Shown here: positions 17,588 through 27,045 of the stretch, in pieces
Position numbering within the stretch: the first letter of the stretch is position 1
Layout of the letters: every line of letters begins with the position of its first letter
DNA from: Pseudolabrys sp963742345
Lineage (GTDB): Bacteria > Pseudomonadota > Alphaproteobacteria > Rhizobiales > Xanthobacteraceae
DNA length: 64,000 nucleotides
Direction: 5' to 3'
Assembly (NCBI GenBank): GCA_963742345.1
Contig: CAVULO010000005.1
Span: forward strand, 1 to 64,000
Program-made: the position numbers and the translations under genes
Notes under the pieces: model-generated
Told to the model about the DNA's origin: nothing
What the model saw: only the letters and a program-made list of their open reading frames with translations
Database searches by the model: none

Positions 17588-18634
17588 TCAGGTTCTCCCC
17601 GCGGTGTTTTCCAGCAGCACGATGGCAAGGTCGTCACCGAGCTGACCACGCTTGACGTGACGCCGGACGAGTGCGAGGACGCCATCGAGCGCCACATCGG
17701 GCTGCGCCGTGGTCAGGGTCGGCGCGAGGTCGAGCAGCGGCAGGAAACGCCCCTGTTCGTCCCGCGCTTCGCTGAGGCCATCGGTGTACAGCAGCAGTCG
17801 GTCACCGGCTGCCCACGAGACGCTGATCGGTTCGCCGCCGGCACCCAGGCCCAGCGGCAGCCCGGGTGGCATGGTCAGCAGCTCGGCCGTGCCGTCGGGA
17901 CGGATCAACATCGGCGGTGGGTGGCCGCAGGCGAGGACCGTGACCCAGCCGGGGTGGGACGCATCAACCAGCAGTGCGGTGGCAAAGTCCTCGTCGCCCA
18001 TGAACGGCGTCAGGTAGCTGTCCATGTGGCGGGCGACATCGGGCAGGGAGGTCTCGGCGGCGGCGGCCTGGCGGAACGCGCGGATCACCCGTGCGGCCTG
18101 CTCGACGGCCGCGATCCCCTTGCCCCGCACGTCCCCGACCAGGAACCGGACACGGGCGCCGACGAGCGAGCAGTCGTAGAGGTCACCACCGACGACAGAG
18201 TCCTCGACCGCGCTCTGGTACCGCGCGGTCACGCGCACGTCGGCGGCTGCGGCCGGCAGGGTCGGGAGGATCGCCCGCTGGGCCACCTCGGCGATGGTCG
18301 CCACGTGCGCGAAGCGGCGTTGCCGGCGTTCCCGGACCTCGGCGATCACCACAGCGGCCACTCCGACCAGGACGACGTCGAGCAGCAGCACCCACTGCTG
18401 GGCGGTGTTCCAGTGCTGGTTGTACAGGCCGGACAGCACCACCAGTAGAGCCCCAGCCGCCGCGAACGCGGCCGTGGCGCGCGCCGACATCACCGTGGCC
18501 GCGGCCAGCGGAGCGAGCGCGAACAGGGGGTCGGGACTGATGTTCGGCGGAGCGACGAGGTCCACCGCGGAGAACACGAGCAGCCACGTCACGGCGATGA
18601 CCGCTCCCAGCCGAGCCGCGCGTGCGTTCGTCAC
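17588..18634 (-). CDS. PP2C-type (SpoIIE/RsbU) membrane phosphatase
   Basis: 348 residues, intact. Four N-terminal hydrophobic stretches (VIAVTWLLVFSAVDLV through WVLLLDVVLVGVAAVVIAEV) precede a phosphatase domain with VTARYQSAVEDSVVGGDLYDC, RFLVGDVRGKGIAAVEQAARVIRAF, VLACGHPPPMLI, LLLYTDGLSEARDEQGRF and LGDDLAIVLLENT. It is the close paralogue of the frameshifted gene at 6733. It probably dephosphorylates STAS proteins such as those encoded at 20-22 kb, releasing a sigma factor from its anti-sigma partner. Confidence 0.9.
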   Translation of the reverse strand: MTNARAARLGAVIAVTWLLVFSAVDLVAPPNISPDPLFALAPLAAATVMSARATAAFAAAGALLVVLSGLYNQHWNTAQQWVLLLDVVLVGVAAVVIAEVRERRQRRFAHVATIAEVAQRAILPTLPAAAADVRVTARYQSAVEDSVVGGDLYDCSLVGARVRFLVGDVRGKGIAAVEQAARVIRAFRQAAAAETSLPDVARHMDSYLTPFMGDEDFATALLVDASHPGWVTVLACGHPPPMLIRPDGTAELLTMPPGLPLGLGAGGEPISVSWAAGDRLLLYTDGLSEARDEQGRFLPLLDLAPTLTTAQPDVALDGVLALVRRHVKRGQLGDDLAIVLLENTAGRT

Positions 18635-18688
18635 TGACCCTCCTCGGGTCCAGCCGGTCGATGTCCTCGCCGGACAGGGCGTGTCGCA

Positions 18689-18867
18689 TCATCCGCGCTG
18701 CTCTTCGGCCCACTCGAGGTAGGACTCGACGACCATATCGGGGGCGGCGCCCTTCGCGTGCAGCTTGCCCACGTCGGTACGACGACGGCGTGTGCCACGG
18801 TCTGGTCGCGGGTCTCAAAGGCGCCACCGGCCAAGAAGGCCCGTTCCTTGATCACGGACGACGACAT
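18689..18867 (-). pseudogene. Short conserved-looking ORF, frameshifted
   Basis: An ATG at 18867 opens SSSVIKERAFLAGGAFETRD and QTVAHAVVVPT; after a shift near 18770 the reading continues in another frame as GKLHAKGAAPDMVVESYLEW and AEEQRG, then stop at 18689. Codon use on both sides of the shift is coding-like. I do not recognise the protein of about 60 residues. It precedes the PP2C gene on the same strand. Confidence 0.35.
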
Positions 18868-18918
18868 GAGACCGTCACGCGACGGCGGTCATCAACGACA
18901 CCCGAGCCCCGTGACAGT

Positions 18919-19572
18919 TCAGACGCGGTCGGCCGGCAGGCCCTCGGCCGGCGGGCCCTCGGCCGGCACGCGCTCGGCGTCCGTCCGGCTTCCCATCAGC
19001 CGCTCGGCGTGCAGCCGCTCGGCCTCCTCGCCGCCGATGGCCTCACCCCGGGCCACGAGGCCGGCGGTGTCGGACAGCGGGATCTCCTTGAGCGTGAGTG
19101 CGAGCAGGAAGGCGATGACCAGGAACGGGATGAGGTACCAGAACACCGGCGCCAGCGCGTCGGCGTAGGCGTTGACCACCGCGTCGCGCAGCCCGCCTGG
19201 CAGCGTGGAGAGCAGCTGCGGGTCGAGGCTGGCGGTCGACTTCGCCGCGTCGGCGGGGCTGGCTCCGAACGCGCTGAAGGTCGAGGACAGCGACGCCGCG
19301 AGCCGGCTGGTGAAGATGGTGCCGAAGACGGCTACGCCGAGGGCGGCCCCCACCTCGCGGAAGTAGTTGTTGGTACTGGTTGCCGTGCCGATCTCGGTGG
19401 GTACGGCGTTCTGCACCACCATGACGATGACCTGCATGATCAGGCCGAGCCCGGCGCCGAACACGAACAGCTGCAGGCAGATGACCCAGATCGGCGCGCT
19501 GGCCGCGAGGGTCGTCATCCACAGCATGGCCAGGATCGTCACGGCGGTGCCGGCGATCGGGTAAGGCCCCAC
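18919..19572 (-). CDS. MFS (DHA2/EmrB-like) exporter, C-terminal half only
   Basis: About 217 residues corresponding to the last third of a 14-helix drug exporter: PIAGTAVTILAMLWMT, LFVFGAGLGLIMQVIVMVVQNAV, then TEIGTATSTNNYFREVGAALGVAVFGTIF, and a final helix LIPFLVIAFLLALTL. The upstream half is absent: before 19572 the reading leaves the family without any matching frame in the next 440 bases (19573-20013), where I see no gene. The acidic tail carries repeated PAEG/PPAEG units. A deletion, rearrangement or local misassembly truncated it. Confidence 0.8.
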   Translation of the reverse strand: MGPYPIAGTAVTILAMLWMTTLAASAPIWVICLQLFVFGAGLGLIMQVIVMVVQNAVPTEIGTATSTNNYFREVGAALGVAVFGTIFTSRLAASLSSTFSAFGASPADAAKSTASLDPQLLSTLPGGLRDAVVNAYADALAPVFWYLIPFLVIAFLLALTLKEIPLSDTAGLVARGEAIGGEEAERLHAERLMGSRTDAERVPAEGPPAEGLPADRV

Positions 19573-20013
19573 TCTCGCGGACGGCGGTCAGGGGAGGCCA
19601 GCAGGCGGGCGCGGCCAGCAGCGCGGCCTTGGCCTGACGGAACCGCCCGAGCACCGGCAGTGCCCACGGCTTCACCCTCCGGTCGCGCATCGCCGGGGAA
19701 CGAGTGTCAGACCGTCGCACACCCACGACGCGTGGCACACCAGCACCGACCGCACCAGCCGGTAACGGCTCCTGAGATGCCGCGCCTCCGCACACGGCCC
19801 TGCCGGCTCGGGACACAGCCGGACTCACAGAGGGCGCACAGTGGGCATACAGGCCACAGATGTACCGTGGAGGGGTGATTTCGGCACAGCGCCCGAGCCC
19901 GAGGGGCAACGGGCGCGCCCAGAACACCCGCGCCCCTACTCCTGATCGCCAGGGCGACCGAGCTCGATTCGCATGGAGCTGACCAGGCTGCACCTGAGTC
20001 CGGGCGCTTCGGA

Positions 20014-20779
20014 GTGCAGGCCTGCGCGGGGCACCCAGTGAACGCCGAGCCGCTGCGAGTGCGGTCACACACCACAGAACGAGTGTTCGTCCTCGAAACC
20101 GACGGCCCACTGGATGACGACGTCGTCAATGACCTGATCCTGGCGATCGAGCACGCGCTGGCCGAGCTGCCCCGAGCGGTCGTCTGCGACCTGTCCAGCG
20201 TCGTCGACGCCGAACCCGACGCCGTGGAGAAGATCGCGTCCGCAGGACGGCACGTACACCAGTGGCCCGGAGTGCCCGTCGCCGTGGCGTGCGCCGGACA
20301 CCCAGCTACGCGAGAAGCTCGGTGTCACAGAGCTCGGGCGGCACCTGCTCCTGGCCGCGTCCAGGCAGGCCGCGCTGGCCGCCCTGGCAGAGGCCTCCGC
20401 AGCGCTGACCGCGACCACGAGCCTTCCGCCGCACCCGACAGCCGCCCACGACGCCCGCGAGTTCATCACCGCCACCCTCGCGGCCTGGCAGCTCGGCACC
20501 GCCAACGACACAGCGTGCCTGGTCGCCACCGAGCTCGTGACCAACGCGATGCTGCACGCCGGCACCACCATCGAGCTCAGTGTCGCGGCACACCAGCAGG
20601 ACGTCCGCCTCACGGTTCGCGACCACAGCCCGAACCTGCCGCTGCACCGAGGCACCGACCACTTCGAGAACAGCGGTCGAGGACTGCTCATCGTCGGTGT
20701 GCTGTCACGGGCCTGGGGTGTGCTGCCGGCCCGCGACGGCGGCAAGGTCGTCTGGGCCGTCCTCGACCCGGCCGCCTGA
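20014..20779 (+). pseudogene. STAS plus HATPase protein, frameshifted
   Basis: The N-terminal STAS-like domain (VFVLETDGPLDDDVVNDLILAIEHALAELPRAVVCDLSSVVD) is in one frame. After one extra base near 20290-20305 the second part follows: TQLREKLGVTELGRHLLLAAS and, from about residue 145, a SpoIIAB-like ATPase domain (CLVATELVTNAMLHAGTTIELSV, VRDHSPNLPLHRG, SGRGLLIVGVLSRAWGV). Such fusions act as anti-sigma kinases or regulators in partner switching. Start choice is open: GTG 20014 or GTG 20038. Confidence 0.7.
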
Positions 20780-20926
20780 CCCCAACCACGTCGGGCCTCA
20801 GCTACGTCACGCCCTGCTCGACCGGACCAACGCGCCGGCCGGACTACGGTCGAGCAGTGGCCGCCCTCGGCTCGAGGGGCACGTTCACGCCCGTGGAAGT
20901 TGAGTCCACGGGCGTAGTCTCGCTAG

Positions 20927-21742
20927 GTGGAGTACCTCCGCACGCGCCAGCTGGACTGGCGTGGTCATCTGCTTCTCATTCACAACACTGAGCAGGAACG
21001 ACGCGCCGAGGTCGCGGCGTGGGTACAACGTGGTTTGGACCTCGGCGAGAAGGTCGTCTACATCGAACCCCCGGGCGTACCCGTCTCGCGATCGCTGGGG
21101 GCTGTTCTGGCTGACCAACGGGTGCCCCTCGACGGTGCGGTGGACCGGGGCCAGCTGCGGATCGTCGTGGCGGACCATGACGTCTACTCCCCCGATGGAC
21201 TGTCCGCTCTGGTCGATCAGGCCCTGGCACAGGGGTATCCCCGGGTACGTATGTCCGGGGAGGCTGAGACCGCACACGAGGTCATGTCGCCGGTGGAGCA
21301 TCTGGAGTTCGAACGGGCGACCGACCAGCTCTGCCGGACCAGTCCCGTGTCAGTTCTGTGTCAGTACAGCACGGACCTCACGCGCGGTGCGCTTTCCGGG
21401 GTCACAGAAACCCACCAGGACGGGGTTCGAGAACGGCTCCTGCAGACCGCTCGCCAACCCGAGGGCATCCTGCTCGCCGGAGAGGTGGACATCTCCAACC
21501 ACAACCTGCTGCACTACACCCTCCAGGCGGCCAGCTCAGCGGCCGCGGACCCGTTCGTCGTGGATCTGGGACTGCTGAGGTTCGTCGATGTCAAGGGGGC
21601 CAGGGCCCTTCTGGCCGGAACGCGGGGCTACCGTCAAGAGGGTGGCCACGTTCGGCTGCACGCACCACAACCCATGGTGAACCGGATGCTCCAGCTCTGC
21701 GGGGTGGAACAGACGGGAGGCTTGCAGGTGGACAGGTCATGA
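20927..21742 (+). CDS. MEDS-STAS sensor protein
   Basis: 271 residues. Residues about 12-165 are a MEDS domain (GHLLLIHNTEQE, VQRGLDLGEKVVYIEP, ALVDQALAQGYPRVRMSGEAETAHE, LEFERATDQL, VSVLCQYS), a sensor found in DcmR and in actinobacterial sigma regulators. Residues about 170-265 form a STAS domain (RQPEGILLAGEVDISNHNLLHYTL, VVDLGLLRFVDVKGARALLAGTRGYRQEGG). It would act as a sensing anti-anti-sigma protein. The stop overlaps the next ATG (ATGA), coupling it to the MEDS-HATPase gene. Confidence 0.85.
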   Translation: MEYLRTRQLDWRGHLLLIHNTEQERRAEVAAWVQRGLDLGEKVVYIEPPGVPVSRSLGAVLADQRVPLDGAVDRGQLRIVVADHDVYSPDGLSALVDQALAQGYPRVRMSGEAETAHEVMSPVEHLEFERATDQLCRTSPVSVLCQYSTDLTRGALSGVTETHQDGVRERLLQTARQPEGILLAGEVDISNHNLLHYTLQAASSAAADPFVVDLGLLRFVDVKGARALLAGTRGYRQEGGHVRLHAPQPMVNRMLQLCGVEQTGGLQVDRS

Positions 21743-22691
21743 GGACCCTCGCCGAGGACGGCGGCACCCGAACCAGCTCCGGCTTCAGCCACGACCTGCT
21801 GCTGCACGACTCCGATGCCGAGTTGATCTCCGGAACGTCGGCCTTTGTGCGGCAGGGTCTCGCGGCCGCCGGGAAGGTACTGGTGCTCGGCAAGGACAGC
21901 CAGATCGCGATGCTGCGCGACGCACTGGGCACCCACCCAGGACGACCTACGGCCGGGACCGGGACCTCTACCAGTCCCCGACCGCCACGCTGTTCAGCCA
22001 CCAGCGCGCATTCGAAGAGAGCTCCGAGCCAACCGCTCTGTGGGTGACCGGGACCGTTCCCCTTGGCGAGGACCGGGGTGACCAGGCCGCCTGGGCCCGG
22101 TACGAGTCGCTGGTCAACGAGGTTCTAAACCCGTACGACTTCCACGCCCTGTGTACATACGACACTCAGGCCCTGCACAGTCACGTCCTCGACGCAGCCA
22201 AGGCTACGCACCCTCACGTCAGCACGCACGGGCAGCTCGAACCAAGCCCGGAGTACCAGGAACCCGCTGCGTTCCTGTCCAGTCCGCTGGCAGCAGCGCC
22301 CACTGCTCCTGTCTCAGCGCCGAGCCTGACGACGGACCTGCATGGCACAGACGACCTCGCACAAGCCCGCCGCAGTCTCCGCCGCGGCATCGAGTCCAGC
22401 GGCTTGCCCCGTGCCATGGCCGACGACCTGCTCGCTGCAACCAATGAGGTCCTCACCAACGGCTTGGAGCACGGCGCGCCTCCGGTTCGCCTGGATCTCT
22501 GGGCCGAGCCGTTGAAGCTGACCTGCCGGATCACAGACCGCGGCCGCGGAATGCCCGATCTGCTGTCCGGCTACCGCTCCGGGAGCCGTTCCGGCCCTCG
22601 GGGTCTATGGGTTGCGCGCCGGCTCTGCACGGAGATCGTCGTGCGCAACCCTTCACACGCCGGTTGCGACGTGGTGCTGACCACCATCTGA
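21739..22691 (+). pseudogene. MEDS-HATPase anti-sigma regulator (RsbA-like), frameshifted
   Basis: The MEDS domain starts from ATG 21739 (SGFSHDLLLHDSDAELISGTSAFVRQGLAAAGKVLVLG). A shift at about 21930-21960 moves the reading to another frame that completes MEDS (TLFSHQRAFEESSEPTALWVTG, ARYESLVNEVLNPYDFHALCTYD). It then ends in a SpoIIAB-like ATPase (DDLLAATNEVLTNGLEHGAPPVRLDLW, ITDRGRGMPDLLSGYR, GPRGLWVARRLC). This matches the layout of RsbA-family anti-sigma regulators. Paired with the MEDS-STAS gene, it suggests that sensor and antagonist share one kind of input domain. Confidence 0.75.
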
Positions 22692-22869
22692 GCTATCGCC
22701 AGCGCGTACCTGGACCTGCTCGCCCGCGCCCTCGGCACATCGAGCTCGGCGAGGAGGAACGGGTCGGCTCTACGTCCGGCAAAGTCGACGACCACACCGG
22801 GAGCAGTGCGTCTCAACTCGGGTCTGGCGCCCTCACTGTGTCCGGTACCGAAGCTCGGCGTCCTCGGGT

Positions 22870-23152
22870 TCAGTCGCGCCGCCGACGGACAGACGCGAGA
22901 GGGTCGGCATCGGACTTCCGCAGCCAGCGCTGGCGTAGTCGTCCGAACCCGTAGGGCAACGGCGTGCCGGTGAAGAGGAGCGCCCGGGTCTGATCACCGT
23001 TCGCGAGGACATGAACAGTCGGATGTGGCGGTGAACACGGCGTCAGGCAGCTTGCACAGCTCGTGCGCGACGCGGCCGTCGGGTGCAACTAAGCCGAACA
23101 CCACGCCGGTCGCTGGAAGCACCCCGACGGTGCCACCAGCGTAGAGATCCAC
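22870..23152 (-). pseudogene. Unknown short protein, frameshifted
   Basis: From a GTG at 23152 the reading gives VDLYAGGTVGVLPATGVVFG and LVAPDGRVAHELCKLPDAVF; then, after a shift near 23020-23040, VHVLANGDQTRALLFTGTPL and PYGFGRLRQRWLRKSDADPL. It follows the zinc-finger gene on the same strand at about 60 bases. I do not recognise the family; only coding-like composition supports it. Confidence 0.3.
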
Positions 23153-23209
23153 CCCACGATCGGGCAGGACGCCGAGGTCACGCAGGGCCGTCCGTGGCCA
23201 GGACGGACG

Positions 23210-23440
23210 CTACTCGAGGCCGTGAGCGCTGACTTGACGTTCGGCGAGCCACGCCTCGAACCTCCCGCGCGAGGTGTGCAGGTAGGCGATGAAGTCATCC
23301 TCGACCCTCGCGATCGCTGCGTGCATCCGGAACACCTCACGCTCGACCAGCAGCTCGGGTTCACAGCGATGGTCTTCCTTGCGGGACTGCTCGACCGACG
23401 CGCCGCACTCGTCGCAGCGCTTGTACCTGAATGGGAACAT
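23210..23440 (-). CDS. Small zinc-finger-like actinobacterial protein
   Basis: 76 residues from ATG 23440 (MFPFRYKRCDECGASVEQSR). It carries CDEC and a later DHRC, a likely four-ligand zinc site. A helical C-terminus follows (LLVEREVFRMHAAIARVEDDFIAYLHTSRGRFEAWLAER). Small proteins with this opening and RGRFEAWLAER-like end recur in Actinomycetota without known function. The longer reading from 23575 is not conserved-looking. Confidence 0.6.
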   Translation of the reverse strand: MFPFRYKRCDECGASVEQSRKEDHRCEPELLVEREVFRMHAAIARVEDDFIAYLHTSRGRFEAWLAERQVSAHGLE

Positions 23441-23619
23441 CGACGCAGGCCTCCACCTGAGACAGCCCCCCTGAAGCGGACATACAGGAGGATACGGCGC
23501 AACATCCCGCAAATGGGGCTTAGCGATCTTGTTGCTCCATCGGCCGCGACACGTACGCAGGGAATGAAGCAACACATGATCTACAGCCGAGATCCCTCGG
23601 GAACAGGCTGATGTGGCCC

Positions 23620-24115
23620 CCCCCGAGCTGCCCGGACCGAGAATGGTTCAGGCGTGCTATTCGCCTATGCCGCAAGCGGATCGGCGGCCGGAGTCACTTC
23701 GAGACCCCCCGCCACCGGGCGGCCGGCGGTCCATGCCCAATCCTGATGGCGCTGGCTTCCTGCTGGTGCAGGACCGCGACCGCATCGACTACGGGCGCGG
23801 CATGGCGGCACGGGTGCCGCGCGGCGACTCGATCCCCCGTGCTGGCGGGCATGACGGCATTCCCCGGCAACACGAGCACGGTGCGCGGCACCGACGCACT
23901 GCGGGACGCGGAACGCCTGCCGGTCGTGGACGAGTCCGTCGCGATCATGCCGGTCACCCAGTGGCGCATGATGGTGAAGGCGCTGGACGAGCGCGACACG
24001 GTGCAGGCCAAGCCAGTCGCTGGGGGCCAATACCTCGGCGCTGCTCTCGGGCCTGGTCCACTGCGGCGAGCACTTGGAGGACTGCAAGGCGGTGCCCAGT
24101 CCCCGTCCTGCAACA
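23620..24115 (+). pseudogene. Serine recombinase remnant (recombinase domain and zinc ribbon)
   Basis: Pieces in different frames rebuild the C-terminal part of a large serine recombinase: DRDRIDYGRGMAARVPRGDS, VLAGMTAFPGNTSTVRGTDA, LPVVDESVAIMPVTQWRMMV, KALDERDTVQAKPVA, then after a one-base shift near 24020 ANTSALLSGLVHCGEHLEDC. The order and motifs (NPAYAGMT-like, LPVVDESVAI, TSALLSGLVxCGEH) are those of integrase-type recombinases before the zinc ribbon. The catalytic N-terminal domain is not found and the ribbon is cut short, so this is a relic of a mobile element. It lies in a gap (23441-24223) with no other gene. Confidence 0.55.
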
Positions 24116-24223
24116 TGCGGTCGAGCGTGTCCACGGTGGTCTCCTGGTCGTGATGCGGTCGCCGCAACCGTGCGTGCTCGACCATGACAGGACATTTCCG
24201 GCCGTCCGGACGTCGCTGTCGCG

Positions 24224-25191
24224 TCAGAGCCAGTCACGCTTGCGGAACGCTCCGTACAGCGCCGAGCCGATGGCTGCCATGGCGACCAGACTCACCCAGA
24301 AGCCCCAGGCCCGACCGAAGCCGGGGTACGGGGACGTTCTGGCCGAAGTAGCCGGTGACCGCGGTCGGGACGGAGATGATCGCTGCCCACGCGGCCAGCT
24401 TCTTCATCACGTCGTTGAGTCGGTGGTCCTGCATCGACAGGTGCGTCTCGAAGATCGTGCTCGTCATGTCGCGCAGGCTCTCGGTCCATTCCGACGCCCG
24501 CAGCGTGTGGTCGTACACGTCCTGGTAGTTCGCGGTCAGCTCCGGCCCCACGATGCGCAGGTCGCGCCGCAGCAACGTGTTCAGGACCTCGCGCATCGGC
24601 AGCACGACCCGCCGCAGCCTCACCAGCGACTTGCGCATCGCGAACGTGCGCTGCTGCATGTTCTTGTCCTGCCGGTCCTCGAACAGCAGGTCCTCGATGT
24701 CGTCGACCTCGTCGTCGAGACGTTGGACGGCGTCGAAGTGAGAGTCCACGACCAGGTCGAGCAGTCCATGCAGCAGTCCGCCGCTCCCACCGACCAGCAG
24801 ATCCGGGGACGAGTCCCACCGGTCCGTCAGGTCATCGGGGTGGAACGCCGCGTCGTGGACGGTGACCAGGGCCCGGTCCGTGACGAACGCCGACACCTCC
24901 GCCAGGCTGAGGTCGGCCACGGTCTCCCCCACACGAACCGAGTACACGGTCAGGAACAGGTGTCCCGGGTACCGGTCGACCTTCGGGCGCTGTCGGCGGT
25001 TGAGCGCGTCCTCGACCGCGAGCCCGTCGAGGTTGAGCTCCTCGCTGATGAGGCTGAGGTGGTCACCGTCGTCGGTGCACAGGTCGAGCCAGACGAGGGT
25101 GCCGTCCTCGGTCGAGGTAGTCCGAGATCTTCTCAGGGTCGAAGCCTTCTGCCTCGAGGGTGCCGTTTCGGTAGACCCGGGTGTGCGCCAT
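24224..25191 (-). pseudogene. CorA-like magnesium/divalent-cation channel, two frameshifts
   Basis: ATG 25191 opens AHTRVYRNGTLEAEGFDPEKISDYLDR; a shift at about 25108 leads to DGTLVWLDLCTDDGDHLSLISEELN and VEDALNRRQRPKVDRYPGHLFL. The main frame covers SVRVGETVADLSLAEVSAFVTDRALVTVH, the coiled-coil stalk and AAIISVPTAVTGYFGQNVP. A second shift near 24325 restores YPGFGRAWGFWVSLVAMAAIGSALYGAFRKRDWL with a stop at 24224. The pore loop reads GQN instead of the classical GMN. Without the two indels this is a normal CorA of about 320 residues. Confidence 0.75.
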
Positions 25192-25402
25192 GGGCGCAGA
25201 TAGTGCCAGCCGGCCCTGTCAGTGCCGGCAGCGGCGCGCCGGCGCCGCGGTGGGCCTTGAGCGGTTCAACCGCACCCTGCAGGTGCCGCTGCGGTTCGAC
25301 CAGGGGCGCACCACGTCCGACTTGGCTCCGGGGGGTGCCCAGACACCATCGCGTCGAGTCGGCTCAGCTGGCCGCCGGTGGCGCTGGAGGTGGGCGGAAC
25401 GC

Positions 25403-25433
25403 ACTTCGGCCCCCACACTGTGGGGGCCGAAGT
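25403..25433. repeat. Perfect 31-base palindromic hairpin
   Basis: Arms of 15 bases (25403-25417 and 25419-25433) with a single central C. It may be a terminator or a recombination or binding site. The gene-free stretch 25192-25569 contains nothing else I can support. Confidence 0.6.
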
Positions 25434-25569
25434 CCGTGCACGACGCATTTGGTAGCGGGGGGACCGCGCAGACCTGCGCTCGTCCCGTTGCCCGTCGCCA
25501 CTCCCCCGCAGCCCTAGGCGTCTGCCCTGGCATCTGCCATCCGTTGCTCACGCCTCCATGCAAGCACGG

Positions 25570-27007
25570 CTACCGGACTCTGGCCGGCTGCGTGATCGCG
25601 CCAGCCCTCGTTGAGGCACACCTGGTCGCTTTGTGGAGTGCGTCAGCCCTCCCACTCTGCGGCTGGGCATCCAGCTTCCAACAAAGCAGCCGTCGTAGTT
25701 GGTTCCCCAGCCGGAGGGCCGTCGCGGGGTCCACGGTTGTCACCGGCTCCAGGAGCGCGGCGGCGATCAGGGGCTGCTTCTGGTCGAAGTTCCGACCTCT
25801 CCCAGACGACGGAGCTCGTCGTACGGCAACACGGTGGCCAGGTAGCTCCAGAACTCCTCCGGGGTGGCCCAGGCGACTGGCGGGGGTGAGGTGTCAGCGA
25901 TCTGTACAAGCAGGGGGTGTGGCCTCAGCCCGAGTCCGGTGTCGGTCAACCACGCGATCCCCGCCGGTGTGCCCGCCCGGCTGGTCAGCTCGGCCTGGGC
26001 GGCGTCCAGGTTGCCCCGCCGGGACTGGCGCAGACCTGACGACTCGACGGCGCGCCAGAACAGCGGGTACAACACGGCCAGGTGCTCCCGGCTCAACGGT
26101 GGACTGATCTGCGCGCGCTCCCAAGCCGATGCACAGCCTCAGCAGCGCGACCTGCGCGCCGCGGTGGCCGTGGTCGGTCAGGATGGCGCGGCCGGGGCCG
26201 CGGGCCACGACCAGTCGCCCCAGGAGCCGCTCCCCGGCGTCCAGGGCCGGGATCACCGCGGCCAGCCGTGGATCGTTGCGCAGCGCCGCCTCGTCCCGAT
26301 CGGTTAGCGCTCCCACCTCCAGGTGCTGCGCCGCGTGCCACAGGCTTCTCGCCGGCGCGGGCAGCGTGTGGGGCCAGTCGGTGTCGGCGGTGGTGACGAT
26401 GATGCTCACCCGGTCTGGGATGAAGAAGGGTCCGACCGCCGTGGCCAGGGATGACAGTCCGGAACTGGTGAGGTGCTCCAGCCACAGGACGCTGGTGACG
26501 CCCTGCTGCGCGTACCAGCACGCCAACCGGTAGCCACCAGTGACTTCCTTGACGGTGGGGTCGACGAAAATCAGCGCCCGGCGGCGGGGCCAGCCCTCTA
26601 CGGCCGCCTGGAACGCCACGCTGCTTACACCCGCCAGCGGCGGTCCAGCGGTGATCACCAGCTTCAGGCTCCCCAGCCTGGAGGTCGGCGTCGGAGTCGG
26701 CGTCCCGGGCCAGGCGCACCTGCGGGTAATCGCTATCGAGCACCCCGAGCTGAATCGGCTTGATCTCGTTCATCCGGGGTGCATCACCATGGCGGTCCCG
26801 GGTGCGCAGCACCTGTCGCGGGTCGGCGGCACCCATTCGGCGCTGGAGCCCGTACGTCGCGGCCGTCGCGGTCACCGCTGCGGTCGCCCACCACCACGAG
26901 AACACGCCCCTGGTCAGAACCTGGTTAGTCGTGACCGCGGCGCACACGGCAGCGACAACGTAGCCGCTCCCCAGCACGAGGCGTCTCAAGCCCGTGCACG
27001 TAATCAT
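25570..27007 (-). pseudogene. Membrane-anchored protein of unknown function, multiple frameshifts
   Basis: From ATG 27007 the reading gives two N-terminal helices (LVLGSGYVVAAVCAAVTTNQV, FSWWWATAAVTATAATYGL) and a linker. After a shift near 26650-26690 comes a soluble part (GWPRRRALIFVDPTVKEVTGGYRLACWYAQQGVTSVLWLEHLTSS, FIPDRVSIIVTTADTDWPH). After another shift near 26100 comes LSREHLAVLYPLFWRAVESSGLRQS. A third, near 25795, appears to carry the end to a stop at 25570. No Walker motifs are visible and I do not recognise the family. The 5' end touches the composition break at about 27,030. Confidence 0.45.
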
Positions 27008-27029
27008 CCCGCCGACCCTGGGGACCCGT

Positions 27030-27045
27030 CAGCATCTTGAGGACA
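27030..27045. other. Probable chimeric junction A/B
   Basis: Within about 15 bases the sequence changes from actinobacterial, extremely GC-rich DNA to AT-rich DNA with different codon use and ribosome sites. The reading frame of the small membrane gene at 27224 runs through the change into a meaningless GC-rich tail (RRDDYVHGLETPRAGERLRC). Confidence 0.75.

Noticed and set aside
25240..25310. Transposase-like LERFNRTLQV match
   Set aside because: Only about ten residues, no DDE context or terminal repeats; likely chance.
23613..25517. 634-codon plus-strand frame
   Set aside because: It is antisense to the CorA gene and changes composition along its length; only its first part overlaps real recombinase remnants in another frame.
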